Of a stretch of DNA of 64,000 bases, positions 1 through 8,921 are shown in pieces (position 1 is the first letter of the stretch; each line of letters starts with the position of its first letter). The DNA is taken from NCBI GenBank assembly GCA_026390695.1, contig JAPLFL010000031.1, forward strand, positions 1 through 64,000, given 5' to 3'. Both the position numbers and the translations under genes were made by a program. Below the pieces are notes generated by a model. The model was given only the letters and a program-made list of their open reading frames with translations, was not told where the DNA came from and did no database searches. Origin of the DNA: Candidatus Kapaibacterium sp. GTDB lineage: Bacteria > Bacteroidota > Ignavibacteria > Kapaibacteriales > UBA2268.

Positions 1-213
1 AATACCCCATTGAGCGCAGGTTATAAAATGCGTTTGCTTGATTGAATCGCTATTAAGCTGAGTAGCATAAGTTTTACCATTATACTTGAAAAACAATGCT
101 TCCGGCTCTTTGTTCTGTGCTAAAACAGAAATACTCAAAAGGAATATTGTCAAGGCTATAACTGTCATTCTGAACGAAGTGAAGAATCTCTCTTTTATAT
201 TTACATTTTTCAT
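1..213 (-). CDS. N-terminus of a secreted protein (cut by window edge)
   Basis: The minus strand is open from an ATG at 213 to the window edge (71 codons, no stop). The first 33 residues look like a signal peptide: a basic n-region (KNVNIKERFFTSFRM), a hydrophobic core (VIALTIFLLSISVLA) and a probable cleavage site before QNKEPEALF. The mature part visible (about 38 residues) is too short to assign. It lies downstream of the WD40/T9SS gene on the same strand with only 12 bases between them, so they may be co-transcribed. Part of the signal peptide is encoded by a copy of a short dispersed repeat (163-192). An alternative start is the internal ATG at 168, but that would remove the positive n-region. 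Confidence 0.6.
   Translation of the reverse strand, partial: MKNVNIKERFFTSFRMTVIALTIFLLSISVLAQNKEPEALFFKYNGKTYATQLNSDSIKQTHFITCAQWGI
163..192. repeat. Dispersed short repeat inside a signal-peptide coding region
   Basis: The plus strand reads GTCATTCTGAACGAAGTGAA followed by GAATCTC. From memory this motif recurs between genes in many bacterial genomes and resembles the GTCATTCCTGCGAATGCAGG repeats found elsewhere in this window. Here it lies within an open reading frame, encoding RFFTSFRMT just before the hydrophobic core of the signal peptide. Confidence 0.55.
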
Positions 214-225
214 TTTTCTACTCCC

Positions 226-1539
226 TTATTTATTAACAATTATTTGGATAGTAGAAACTTGCCCTGCCGCCGTTATTCTTGCATAATAAACACCTGAAGC
301 TACAGATAGGGCATTCCAAGGGATATTTTGCATCCCTTGTTGTAATTGACCGTTAAAGACAGATGAAACAAGATTTGATGCAGAATCATAAATTTTAATG
401 TTTATTAATTCAGGTTTTAAAAGACTGAATTGAATGTTCGCTGTTCCGTTTGTAGGATTTGGGAAAATTATTGGATTGATGATTTGAATTAGATTATTCG
501 CTACTGAGGCTGGGTTCCATTTGGCATTGAGCATATAAATTCCAACACCTCCACTTACTGCAATAAATTTAGAGTTGGGACTTATTGATATTGATAAAGG
601 TGTATCACCTGCAACTTGACCAAATAAATAACTAAACCAATTCAGTAAATAAGAGAATGTTGTTTTATTTGTTAATAAATCAATAATAAATAGTCTATCC
701 CAATCTTTCCCCCCAATAGTAAATCCAGCCACAACAAACTTATTATCAGGTGAAAAAGCAATTGCTCTTGAATCAGAGCCTAAGTTAATATTCCTAAACA
801 GCCCCCAATCGGAAGTATTCCAGATTTTATCGCCGTCAGAGCCAAGTGCACAGGCAAGATTTTGGTTAACATCTGAGAAAACAAGTTGATTAATAGATAA
901 ATAGCTTCTTGTTATTAATGTTTTAAAATATGTTAAATCAGGAAAATTGTAAATTAGAACTGATGCTATTGAATCCTTGATATTCATGTTCCAATTTTTA
1001 GCAACTGCGATATATTTATTATCTGGAGATAAATCAAGTCTATCAGAACCCGGGGCTAAATTAATTGTTTTGATTTTTTTCCAAAATTTAGTATCAAATA
1101 TAGTAATTCCGTCAATATCAACACCCGATCCATGACATGAAATCATGAAATTTCCATCATTTGAAAATTTCACAGAAGCAGAACCTTCATTTATTGAAAA
1201 CATGAGAGAATCATTCAGTAAATTATAAACATTCGTGCCTCTTTTCCCTATATCCAAAACACCAGTAAAAGCAATAATATTTTCGTTAATCGCTATATCA
1301 AATATGATGAAATTTTGATAAGGATATTGTTTAACCAAAGCACCAGTAGCCACATCCCAAAGCCTTGGAATTCCATCAGAACCACCAGTTAATAAGTATT
1401 TCCCATCCGGCGTAAATTTAACAGCATTAATTTGAGTAGGATAGGTGTATTTGCACCAGACAGTGTCGGGTAAATCAGCTTTAGAAGCAGAGATAAGCAC
1501 AAAAAGAAGTGCTAAAACGAGTAATAAATTCTTAAACAT
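226..1539 (-). CDS. Secreted WD40-repeat protein with T9SS C-terminal sorting domain
   Basis: 437 residues. It has a Sec signal peptide (residues 1-21, ending near SASKA). The central beta-propeller-type repeats carry recognisable WD40 phrases (INAVKFTPDGKYLLTGGSDG, PRLWD, LSPDNKYIAV, AFSPDNKFVVAG). The last 80 residues form a type A T9SS sorting domain: an NPTNGTANIQFSL start, a central IKIYDSASNLV strand and an ending SGVYYARI...IIVNK. The protein is therefore expected to cross the inner membrane by Sec and the outer membrane by T9SS and to end up on the cell surface or outside; the binding partner is unknown. The start at 1539 is preceded by AAAGAGG about 4 nt upstream. Two related WD40/T9SS proteins are encoded at 13945 and 17309. 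Confidence 0.88.
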   Translation of the reverse strand: MFKNLLLVLALLFVLISASKADLPDTVWCKYTYPTQINAVKFTPDGKYLLTGGSDGIPRLWDVATGALVKQYPYQNFIIFDIAINENIIAFTGVLDIGKRGTNVYNLLNDSLMFSINEGSASVKFSNDGNFMISCHGSGVDIDGITIFDTKFWKKIKTINLAPGSDRLDLSPDNKYIAVAKNWNMNIKDSIASVLIYNFPDLTYFKTLITRSYLSINQLVFSDVNQNLACALGSDGDKIWNTSDWGLFRNINLGSDSRAIAFSPDNKFVVAGFTIGGKDWDRLFIIDLLTNKTTFSYLLNWFSYLFGQVAGDTPLSISISPNSKFIAVSGGVGIYMLNAKWNPASVANNLIQIINPIIFPNPTNGTANIQFSLLKPELINIKIYDSASNLVSSVFNGQLQQGMQNIPWNALSVASGVYYARITAAGQVSTIQIIVNK

Positions 1540-1723
1540 AAAACCTCTTTATTATGACTTTCCGTTTGAATATTTAAAATTAATTTAACAAACCTAATTG
1601 AACTTCGAGTTTTTGAACCGTGTAGTTGACAGCGAAGATTTGAGGAGTTAATTTTGTGGAAGTTCTTTGAAAATTTATCATGGTAAGAATGAAATCGAAA
1701 ATTTGTGCTTCTTTCATTAGGGG

Positions 1724-1781
1724 ATTCCTGCATTCGCAGGAATGACAATAATTCCTACTTCATTAAGGAAATGATATTATT
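1724..1781. repeat. REP-like palindrome with conserved flank
   Basis: ATTCCTGCATTCGCAGGAAT (1724-1743) is a near-perfect palindrome, followed by GACAATAATTCCTA and an AT-rich stretch ending GATATTATT. The same palindrome plus flank recurs, decayed, at 10049-10108. So the repeat unit is longer than the palindrome alone. Confidence 0.75.
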
Positions 1782-1802
1782 GACAACGCTTTTCTAACCA
1801 GC

Positions 1803-1851
1803 ATCAAAAAAAAATCGTCCAGTTAATTAATTTATTTGACTGGACGATTAT
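1803..1851 (-). terminator. Rho-independent terminator of rny
   Basis: Read on the minus strand, AATCGTCCAGT (1849-1839) pairs perfectly over 11 bp with ACTGGACGATT (1823-1813), with a 15-nt AT-rich loop, and is followed by a run of U residues. It lies 26 bases beyond the rny stop codon. Confidence 0.9.
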
Positions 1852-1876
1852 TTAAGTTTAGAACCTTAAATTACTG

Positions 1877-3439
1877 TTATTTTGCAACAGAAACTGATCG
1901 ACGTTCGCGAATGACAGTTACTTTAATTTGTCCCGGATATTCCATTTCGGATTCTATTTTCTTTGCAATTTCTGCAGCCATTGAATCGGCACTGCTGTCA
2001 TCAACCTTTTCAGGTTCAACTATAACGCGAACCTCACGGCCAGCCTGTATTGCAAATGTTTTAGCAACTCCTTCGAAATTATTTGCCAAACCTTCTAATT
2101 TCTCTAATCTCTTTACATAATTTTCAAGAGATTCTCTTCTGGCTCCTGGTCTGGCTCCACTAATGCTATCTGCCGCCTGTACAAGGACAGCATACGGTGT
2201 TTCCATTTCAATATCCTCATGGTGAGCACCTATTGCATTGAATACTGCTGGAATTTCCTTATACTTTTTGGCAAGTTCATAGCCAATTATCGCATGCGGC
2301 CCTTCGGTATCTTTATCTACACATTTGCCAATATCGTGCAATAATCCTGCTCTTTTAGCTATTTTTGTATCTAAACCAAGTTCAGCAGCCATTATTCCGC
2401 AGACATAAGCAACTTCAATAGAATGGTTCAAAAGATTTTGACCATAACTGGAACGATATTTCATCTTGCCGACATATTTTAATAATTCAGGATGCATTCC
2501 ATGCAAACCGAGATCCAGAGTTGTTGCCTCTCCTATTTTTACAATATCTTCTTCAAGTTCTTTTTTAGTTTTTTCGACTAATTCTTCAATTCTTGTCGGA
2601 TGGATTCTACCGTCTAACATAAGTTTTTCAAGTGCCTTTTTGGCAACTTCACGGCGGAATGGATCAAATCCGGAAATAACGACTGCTTCGGGTGTATCAT
2701 CAATAATAAGGTCTATACCCGTTGCAGCTTCGAATGCACGAATGTTTCTGCCTTCACGGCCGATTATTCTGCCCTTCATTTCATCGCTTTCAAGATTAAC
2801 CACTGAAACAGTAGTCTCAACGCTATGATCCGATGCTGTTCTCTGAATAGCCTGAATGATAATGCCCTGAGCTTCGCGCTGAGCAGTGCTTTTGGCTTCA
2901 TCACGGATTTTATTAATCATTTGACCGGCTTCGGTTTTAGCTTCATTAATAAAATTAGAAATAAGTTCACGTTTAGCTTCATCGCGGGATAAGCCGGAAA
3001 TTTCTTCTAATTTCTTCTTTTGGTCTAAAACTAATTTTTCAGCTTCTGCAGTTTTGTTTTTAATGGTTTCTTCTCTTTTGGGCAACTGATCAAGCTGAGA
3101 CTGTAAATTTCTTTCTTTTTTCTTTAACTCTTCGTTACGTTGATCAACAGCATCCTGATTATATTTGACTTGCTTTTCAGCTTGTTGCATTTTCATTTTT
3201 CTTGATTGAGCTTCGCTTTCAAATTCCTGTTTCCGCTTGTGCCATTCCTCTTTAACTTCTAAAAGTTTTTCTTTTTTGTTATTGTTGGCTTCTTTTTCAG
3301 CTTCACTTACTATATTTTTTGCTCTATCTTCTGCGTTTGCAATTTTTCCGGCTGCTAACTTATTACTCATAATATAAGAAGCATAATATCCGGCAATCAA
3401 CCCAACTGCACTCACAATTACAATAATCAATTCACTCAT
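1877..3439 (-). CDS. rny: Ribonuclease Y
   Basis: Membrane-anchored endoribonuclease that initiates mRNA decay. The chosen start (3439, [13 protein letters not shown]) gives 520 residues, the usual family length, and has AAGGGA upstream; a longer in-frame reading would run into the end of the structured RNA described at 3471-3700. Domains in order: an N-terminal membrane helix (about 1-22), a long charged coiled coil (about 30-185), a KH RNA-binding domain ([15 protein letters not shown], with the GREG loop) and an HD phosphohydrolase domain ([10 protein letters not shown] supplies the HD metal ligands; a second histidine pair is in IGAHHEDIE). It ends in a strong terminator. It follows zapA and the 6S-like RNA. 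Confidence 0.96.
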   Translation of the reverse strand: MSELIIVIVSAVGLIAGYYASYIMSNKLAAGKIANAEDRAKNIVSEAEKEANNNKKEKLLEVKEEWHKRKQEFESEAQSRKMKMQQAEKQVKYNQDAVDQRNEELKKKERNLQSQLDQLPKREETIKNKTAEAEKLVLDQKKKLEEISGLSRDEAKRELISNFINEAKTEAGQMINKIRDEAKSTAQREAQGIIIQAIQRTASDHSVETTVSVVNLESDEMKGRIIGREGRNIRAFEAATGIDLIIDDTPEAVVISGFDPFRREVAKKALEKLMLDGRIHPTRIEELVEKTKKELEEDIVKIGEATTLDLGLHGMHPELLKYVGKMKYRSSYGQNLLNHSIEVAYVCGIMAAELGLDTKIAKRAGLLHDIGKCVDKDTEGPHAIIGYELAKKYKEIPAVFNAIGAHHEDIEMETPYAVLVQAADSISGARPGARRESLENYVKRLEKLEGLANNFEGVAKTFAIQAGREVRVIVEPEKVDDSSADSMAAEIAKKIESEMEYPGQIKVTVIRERRSVSVAK

Positions 3440-3470
3440 TTTTATATTTCCCTTAAATAATTTGTTCATA

Positions 3471-3700
3471 AAAAAACCGCATTTTCTACCACGCAAATCG
3501 CATCTCACGAGGAATAAGAACCCTCAAGACACGGTGGGCAATAGTTTGTCTATCTCATGCTTCTAACGAACAGTGCCTTTAAGGAACCATTCTTACCATT
3601 TAAGGTAAGTGAAGCCTGCAATCCATAGCAATCCTAAATCCCTATTTGATTTAATTTATCGTTCTTATCCGTGAAAATGATAGTAAAATGCGGCTAATAT
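3471..3700 (-). ncRNA. ssrS: Probable 6S RNA
   Basis: The minus strand contains about 225 nt with rod-like structure. The ends pair as CCGCATTTT(A)CTA with TAGAAAATGCGG and are followed at once by a run of seven U. Further in, TCACG-G-ATAAGAAC pairs with GTTCTTAT-TCCT-CGTGA, and the apex is the hairpin CTTACC-TTAAAT-GGTAAG. Long closing stem, internal loops, central unpaired region and terminal hairpin are the architecture of 6S RNA, which binds housekeeping RNA polymerase as a promoter mimic. Its position directly after zapA is the classic ssrS location (established for many bacteria). A family model was not run, so identity rests on structure plus synteny; the 5' end is approximate. Confidence 0.72.
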
Positions 3701-3723
3701 CTAATTGGTTTTTTCAAAGAACT

Positions 3724-4026
3724 TTAATTGCTGATGCCTTTTTGATTTAAATTTAACGATTGGTTCAAATAATCATTCATTTTATTTATTTCATTGGACA
3801 AGTATGTTCGGTTTTCATTATTCTGTTTTTTTAAGACATAATTTTTTTCAGCAATATTCAAAGCCGCAAGTATTGACAAAGTTGTCATCGGTTCATTTGT
3901 AAGAGTTTTTCGTAAAAGTGAGACCTGTTCATCAACTTCCGCTGCTGCAGACTGAATCAGTTCCGGATCATCACCCACTAAAGGATATTCAATTCCTCCG
4001 ATATTTACTTTTATTTTATGAGCCAT
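3724..4026 (-). CDS. zapA: Cell division protein ZapA
   Basis: 100 residues, the normal length. ZapA dimers and tetramers bundle FtsZ filaments at the Z ring. The N-terminal beta-hairpin and helix (KIKVNIGGIEYPLVGDDPEL) and the following helices (VDEQVSLLRKT, TLSILAALNIAEKNYVLKK) match the family, and the C-terminus is a coiled coil (about 55-95). A Bacteroidetes-type -7 box sits 36 bases upstream of the start, so zapA, the RNA and rny may form a unit separate from pheT. Confidence 0.9.
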   Translation of the reverse strand: MAHKIKVNIGGIEYPLVGDDPELIQSAAAEVDEQVSLLRKTLTNEPMTTLSILAALNIAEKNYVLKKQNNENRTYLSNEINKMNDYLNQSLNLNQKGISN

Positions 4027-4061
4027 TGTTTAAATTATATTTAATTATTTTTATAACTATT

Positions 4062-4069
4062 CAAAATTA
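4062..4069 (-). promoter_or_regulatory. Candidate -7 box for zapA
   Basis: Minus-strand TAATTTTG (consensus TAnnTTTG) lies 36 nt upstream of the zapA start in a 148-nt AT-rich gap. No clear -33 TTTG was found. Confidence 0.4.
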
Positions 4070-4174
4070 TTACTAAATATTAAAGCAGGTAAATTATTTT
4101 TACCTTGCATTCAAAATATAAAATTAATATAACGTTTACTAAAAAACAAGTTTTTTTTAAATAAATGATTATAT

Positions 4175-6298
4175 TTATAATAATGATCTTTCGACAATTT
4201 CAATAGCTGTCAACATTTTAGCTTTAAGATTAGTCTTCAAAAGCTCATTTCTGCCGATAGCAGCAACGAAATTCTGATTTTCTCTTAGCAAATTTTCATT
4301 TATAACTTTTAATTCAATGAAATTTTGATTTATCTTTTCAAGTCTTGATTGTTTCTCTTCATCCTTTTTTAAATTGATCAGCTTCTCATTATTGAGGGCG
4401 GTTATTCTTTCGTTCTGTGAGCTTAACTGCATTTTTAATGCTTCTGATTCATTCCTGTAATTATTTAATTCAATTAAATTCCTATCTGAATTTTCCTCGA
4501 AAAGTGTTTGGGCTTTATTTAATCTCAACTGTTTGGTTTCAAGGGATTCTACATTAATTTTTAAATTCTCAATTAGTTTTACTTTTTCAGCAATAATTTC
4601 ATCTTTTGATAAAATTTCCTGCGAAATGAGTGCTTTTTCGGAACTAATTAAGGTAAATTGCTTTTCGCTTTGAATAAGAGCTTCACTCATAAATTCCAAT
4701 TTATCACTGAACTTTGTAACTGTCGCTTTGAGTGCAGTTAATTCACCTTGATAAAGATCAATTTGTTTGTTATAATCATCAAGACTTATATTTTTTGATG
4801 ACAATTCATCGTTCAGTTGACTGATGAGAACAAGGCTTTGTCTTGTGGCTTCAGTAGCCTCACTAAGCAATTTATCCTTTTCAGTCATAATTTTTTTCAG
4901 CTCTTCATTATCAATTTCAACTTCTAATTGATAATTTTCCAAATCATGAATTTCAGACTTTAATTTTGAAATTTCATTCCCTTGTTCCTCAGCTTTCCGT
5001 GCCGTATCTTGTAGGTTTGTTATTTCTTGATTTTTAACTAAAATTTCTTCTTTGTAAAGATTTGAATTGTTCTCCAATTCGATAATCTGAGATTTCAACT
5101 TTGCTAATTCATCATTTAAAGCCACAGTTTGCTGGGTACTACTGCGAAGTTTGTTTATCTCATAATCTTTTTTGGAAATTTCAGATTTTAAATGATGTAT
5201 TGATTCGTTCAGATTTTTGATTCTCTTATCGTTCTCGGCATCAGATCGCTTTAGATCGAACAAATTCCCTGAATAAGACTCAATGGCTTTTTGCTGTTCT
5301 TTAGTTATTTTTTTGTGATTCTCCAATTGCTCTGCCATATTTTTTGAAGCTGCAACTGCAGCGTTCTTTTCGGCTTCTAATGCAAGATTTGCTTGCTGTT
5401 TTTCTGAAAGCAAGACATTGAGTTGTTCTAATTTTTCATCAAGGGAGATTTTTATCAAATTAATTGAATCTTTCTCAGCCGCTATAGCGTTAATCGAGCT
5501 TTGATTTTCAATTATTAAATCTTCAATTCTATTTTTAAAAATTTCCTTATCTGAATTTAATTCTGAAATTTGTAATTCCAAGGATTTCTTTTCATCTTCA
5601 TTGATTAGGAGCAGCTTTCTCTGATATTCCTTCAATTCTTCTATTTGTCTCTGATATTCGGAATGCTCCGATTCTAAAAGAGCATTAGCTGCTTTGGACC
5701 GTTCATTTTCAAAAAGTTTATTCTTTAATTCGGCAATTTGAACTTTATAATTCTCAATTTCTACTGCATGTTCGCTGAGAACAAAATTTCTTCTTGTAAT
5801 TTCCTTCTGGGCAAAGGAATAGTCTTCCTTAACGAGATCAAATTCTTTTTGTTTTTTATTTAGATCATCAATTGTATTTTGCAGCAGCTCATTTGTATCC
5901 TTAAATGTCTGTAACTCAGCAAGGAGACTTGGGATATTAGCATCAGCTTCTTTGAGTTTAACAAGTTCGTCTCGCGATGCAATATACATTGCATTGAGTT
6001 CTTGAAAATTTTTATTTTTTTCTGCCTCAAGCGAGAGAGATTGCCTTAGATCAGCTATTTGAGTATTTAATCCTGAGATATTTACCTCATAATGCTCGAT
6101 CATACCGTTCTTTTCATCGAGAATTGACTTTAGCTCGCTCTGGTTCAAGTTATTGGAATCAATTCCGGTTTCGAGATCAGATACTCTTTTAACTAAATCA
6201 GAGTTAAGCTCACTTGTTGATTTCAAATCATCAGTAACTTTTCTGATTAGCTCCCAGAGCGTACCTAAAGATTGTTTCAAATCATTATCAGCATTCAT
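4175..6298 (-). CDS. Large coiled-coil protein between pheT and zapA
   Basis: 707 residues from the ATG at 6298 (a TTG three codons earlier is also in frame but less likely). Almost the entire length is heptad-rich coiled coil with abundant Glu, Lys, Leu, Asn and Ser; no signal peptide, membrane segment or enzymatic motif is visible. The short C-terminus (NLKAKMLTAIEIVERSLL) is the least charged part. The gene starts 21 bases after pheT and is followed by zapA. Function is unknown; the position suggests a structural or cell-division role by association only. SMC-like ATPase motifs are absent, so it is not a condensin head. Confidence 0.8.
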   Translation of the reverse strand: MNADNDLKQSLGTLWELIRKVTDDLKSTSELNSDLVKRVSDLETGIDSNNLNQSELKSILDEKNGMIEHYEVNISGLNTQIADLRQSLSLEAEKNKNFQELNAMYIASRDELVKLKEADANIPSLLAELQTFKDTNELLQNTIDDLNKKQKEFDLVKEDYSFAQKEITRRNFVLSEHAVEIENYKVQIAELKNKLFENERSKAANALLESEHSEYQRQIEELKEYQRKLLLINEDEKKSLELQISELNSDKEIFKNRIEDLIIENQSSINAIAAEKDSINLIKISLDEKLEQLNVLLSEKQQANLALEAEKNAAVAASKNMAEQLENHKKITKEQQKAIESYSGNLFDLKRSDAENDKRIKNLNESIHHLKSEISKKDYEINKLRSSTQQTVALNDELAKLKSQIIELENNSNLYKEEILVKNQEITNLQDTARKAEEQGNEISKLKSEIHDLENYQLEVEIDNEELKKIMTEKDKLLSEATEATRQSLVLISQLNDELSSKNISLDDYNKQIDLYQGELTALKATVTKFSDKLEFMSEALIQSEKQFTLISSEKALISQEILSKDEIIAEKVKLIENLKINVESLETKQLRLNKAQTLFEENSDRNLIELNNYRNESEALKMQLSSQNERITALNNEKLINLKKDEEKQSRLEKINQNFIELKVINENLLRENQNFVAAIGRNELLKTNLKAKMLTAIEIVERSLL

Positions 6299-6319
6299 AA
6301 TTATCAAATTTATAAATGA

Positions 6320-8740
6320 TTAAATTTTCCTTAATTCAGCATTAAAGCCAGTTTCAACAGCTTTTATAATTTTCTGAAGGGCAGAATCAACTTCAGAATC
6401 AATCAATGTCCTTTCGTCTGAACCAAAAACAAGGGTATAAGCCAAACTCTTCATTCCATTTCCAAGATTTTTTCCAGCATATACATCAAAAATGGCTGTA
6501 GAACGCAATAAATTACCAGCATTTGAAATAATACAATTTTGAATATCCGCTGATTTTAAATTTTCAGCAACAATAAAACACAAATCTCTGGACATTGCCG
6601 GATATACGGAAACATTAGAATAGCTCATTCTTTTACGCTGTATATCATATAAATAATTCAGATTAACATCAGCGATATAAACAGGAATTTCAATATTAAA
6701 TTTTTTCAGTAAAACAGGGTTAAGTTCACCAAATTTTCCGATACAAGAGCCTGAGTGAATTAATTCAATATTATTTTTTGAAAATATATCTGATTCAGAG
6801 CCAGTTTTGAATGATATTGTATCTAATCCTAAAAATTTGATCATTGATTCTAATAGACCCTTCAAATCGTAGAAATCTACAGACCTATCAGGACTATCCC
6901 AGTTCTTTGAGTCAGTGGACTTGCCACACAGAGCTATTATCAGATTCTCTTTTTCTGAAACACCCGGAATAAATCTGCAATCATTCTCATTCATATAGAA
7001 GGAATGCCCGATTTCAAAGAAATGAAGATTTTTATTACCATTTCTTAAATTTCTTTCAATTGTACGAATCATAGACGGAATCAGCGATGGGCGCATTATG
7101 GAGAGTTCATCTCCTAAAGGATTGGAAATTTCGATAAGATTTTGATTAAAAATAGCTGCTGAAGCAGGGTCAATCATATTTTGAGTTAAAATTTCATTGT
7201 AACCACTATTCACTAAATAATTTCGTAATCTCGCTCTCAAAGGCGGAACCGAAAGATATTTATCAATACCGCTTAATCCGAAATTTAAATTAGTAGTAAA
7301 ATCTGGTTGAATATTATCGTAATTATAAATTCTTACTATTTCTTCTATCAAATCAACGGATGAATCCATATCCACACGGTATGAAGGCGCTTTTACCGTT
7401 AGCTTGGTCTCATTATCATCAATAATTTCAAAAGATAATCCAAGTAGATAATCACGAATATCCTTATTTGAAAATTCCGTTCCGCTTAACTTAGACACTT
7501 GCATATAGTCTAATTCAATAATTTTACTTTGTATTTTAACGGGATAAACATTGATAAGATCGGACATAATAGTTGCTCCTGAATACTGAGCAATCAGAGC
7601 CGCAGCACGATTGCAAGCATAATCGACCATATTGTAATCCACACCTCGTTCAAATCTATATGATGATTCACTGGATAATCCTAATCGCTTAGAACTACGG
7701 CGTACACTGGTTGGATTAAAAAATGCAGATTCAATCAAAATATTTTTTGTATCTGAAGAAATTTCAGTATTAGCGCCACCCATCAATCCTGCAATTGCTA
7801 TTTGTTTTTCTGCATCGCATATCATAAGCATTTCTGCATCCAGAGCACGTTCTTTGCCATCCAAAGTAATAAATTTATCACCATTTTCAGCAAGTTTGAC
7901 AATTATCTTCTGTCCGGAAATTTTATCATAATCAAAAGCATGCAATGGCTGCCCCAATTCGAGCATCACGAGATTTGTAACATCTGCGGCAAGGTTGATG
8001 GGTCTCATTCCAAGCAGCTTTAGTCTATTTACCAACCATGCGGGAGATTGCCCGCCTGATGCTCCCATTAGGACTCTGGCAGTATATCGGGGACAGTTCT
8101 CTATATCATCGATTATAACCTGAATGCAATCATTAATAGCAGAGTCGCTTTCAACAGAAGTGAAATCAGGTAATTTTACTTTTTTTCCTGAATAGTTAGC
8201 AATTTCTCGTGCAATACCAAGATGGCTCAGACAGTCGGCGCGATTTGGAGTCACACTAATTTCAAGCACTGTGTCATTAATATTCAAATATTCAGCCAAT
8301 GGCATACCTACAGGAGCATTTTCAGGCATTACCCATATTCCACTGCTGTCATCTCCTAAATCGAGCTCAAGGCTACTGCAAATCATTCCTTCGGATTCAA
8401 CTTTTCTTATTTTCCGCCGTTCAAGAGCAAACCCACCTTTGGGAACAACCGCACCAATCACACCAAGAACAATCTTCTGTCCTGCTGCAACGTTCGGAGC
8501 ACCACACACGATATTTAATAAATTTTGGTTGCCAAGAGAAACCTTGCATACTGATAATTTATCGGCATCAGGATGTTTTTCACAGCTTTCGACATAAGCT
8601 ATAAAAAAATTATTATATTTTGAACGATAATCATGAATTTTTTCAACTTCAATACCAAGCATCGTAAGTATTTTATCCAGTTCTGTGGCTGTATATTCGA
8701 AATCAACAAATTCTTTTAACCAATTTAAAGAGATATTCAT
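6320..8740 (-). CDS. pheT: Phenylalanine--tRNA ligase beta subunit
   Basis: 806 residues, typical for the bacterial beta subunit that, with PheS, charges tRNA-Phe. Domains: N-terminal EMAP-type tRNA-binding OB fold (about 40-150, HPDADKLSVCKVSLG), B3/B4 editing domain (about 210-385, with LLGMRPINLAADVTNLVMLE), B5 domain (about 400-480), catalytic-like core (about 490-690) and the C-terminal anticodon-binding fold (about 710-805, YPAMSRDLCFIV, DERTLIDSEV). pheS is not in the window. It is the first gene of the pheT/coiled-coil/zapA/rny run and is divergent from the response regulator at 8922. Confidence 0.97.
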   Translation of the reverse strand: MNISLNWLKEFVDFEYTATELDKILTMLGIEVEKIHDYRSKYNNFFIAYVESCEKHPDADKLSVCKVSLGNQNLLNIVCGAPNVAAGQKIVLGVIGAVVPKGGFALERRKIRKVESEGMICSSLELDLGDDSSGIWVMPENAPVGMPLAEYLNINDTVLEISVTPNRADCLSHLGIAREIANYSGKKVKLPDFTSVESDSAINDCIQVIIDDIENCPRYTARVLMGASGGQSPAWLVNRLKLLGMRPINLAADVTNLVMLELGQPLHAFDYDKISGQKIIVKLAENGDKFITLDGKERALDAEMLMICDAEKQIAIAGLMGGANTEISSDTKNILIESAFFNPTSVRRSSKRLGLSSESSYRFERGVDYNMVDYACNRAAALIAQYSGATIMSDLINVYPVKIQSKIIELDYMQVSKLSGTEFSNKDIRDYLLGLSFEIIDDNETKLTVKAPSYRVDMDSSVDLIEEIVRIYNYDNIQPDFTTNLNFGLSGIDKYLSVPPLRARLRNYLVNSGYNEILTQNMIDPASAAIFNQNLIEISNPLGDELSIMRPSLIPSMIRTIERNLRNGNKNLHFFEIGHSFYMNENDCRFIPGVSEKENLIIALCGKSTDSKNWDSPDRSVDFYDLKGLLESMIKFLGLDTISFKTGSESDIFSKNNIELIHSGSCIGKFGELNPVLLKKFNIEIPVYIADVNLNYLYDIQRKRMSYSNVSVYPAMSRDLCFIVAENLKSADIQNCIISNAGNLLRSTAIFDVYAGKNLGNGMKSLAYTLVFGSDERTLIDSEVDSALQKIIKAVETGFNAELRKI

Positions 8741-8860
8741 ATTAATTTTATATCAATAGATTTAATAATTTTCCAAAAACTAAAAGATACAATTTAACAC
8801 AATTTTCTATGATTTATTCTTAACCTAAATTATATTATTTTTTATTTTGGAATTATGTCT

Positions 8861-8868
8861 TAATTTTG
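8861..8868 (+). promoter_or_regulatory. Candidate -7 box for the LuxR-type regulator
   Basis: TAATTTTG (TAnnTTTG) lies 53 nt upstream of the start at 8922 in a very AT-rich divergent region. No convincing -33 element at the expected distance. Confidence 0.35.
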
Positions 8869-8921
8869 TAAATTAAATTATTTTAATATTCATTGTTTCA
8901 TAATTAAACTTTTAAAATGAC

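Larger units (their letters stand above)
1540..1876. other. Intergenic: repeat copy and rny terminator
   Basis: No convincing gene lies in these 337 bases. They hold one palindromic repeat with its conserved 3' flank (1724-1781) and the rho-independent terminator of rny (1803-1851). Short open frames here are built from the repeat and are not credible genes. Confidence 0.7.

Noticed and set aside
86-286. Plus-strand open frame of 66 codons
   Set aside because: It is antisense to the signal-peptide gene at 1-213 and to the end of the WD40 gene; its VILNEVKNL segment comes from the repeat.
1512-1748. Minus-strand open frame overlapping the start of the WD40 gene
   Set aside because: Begins in the repeat at 1724 and overlaps the real start and promoter region of the T9SS gene.
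3440-3508. N-terminal extension of RNase Y ([13 protein letters not shown]...)
   Set aside because: It overlaps the 3' end and U run of the structured RNA; the start at 3439 gives the normal length and has AAGGGA upstream.
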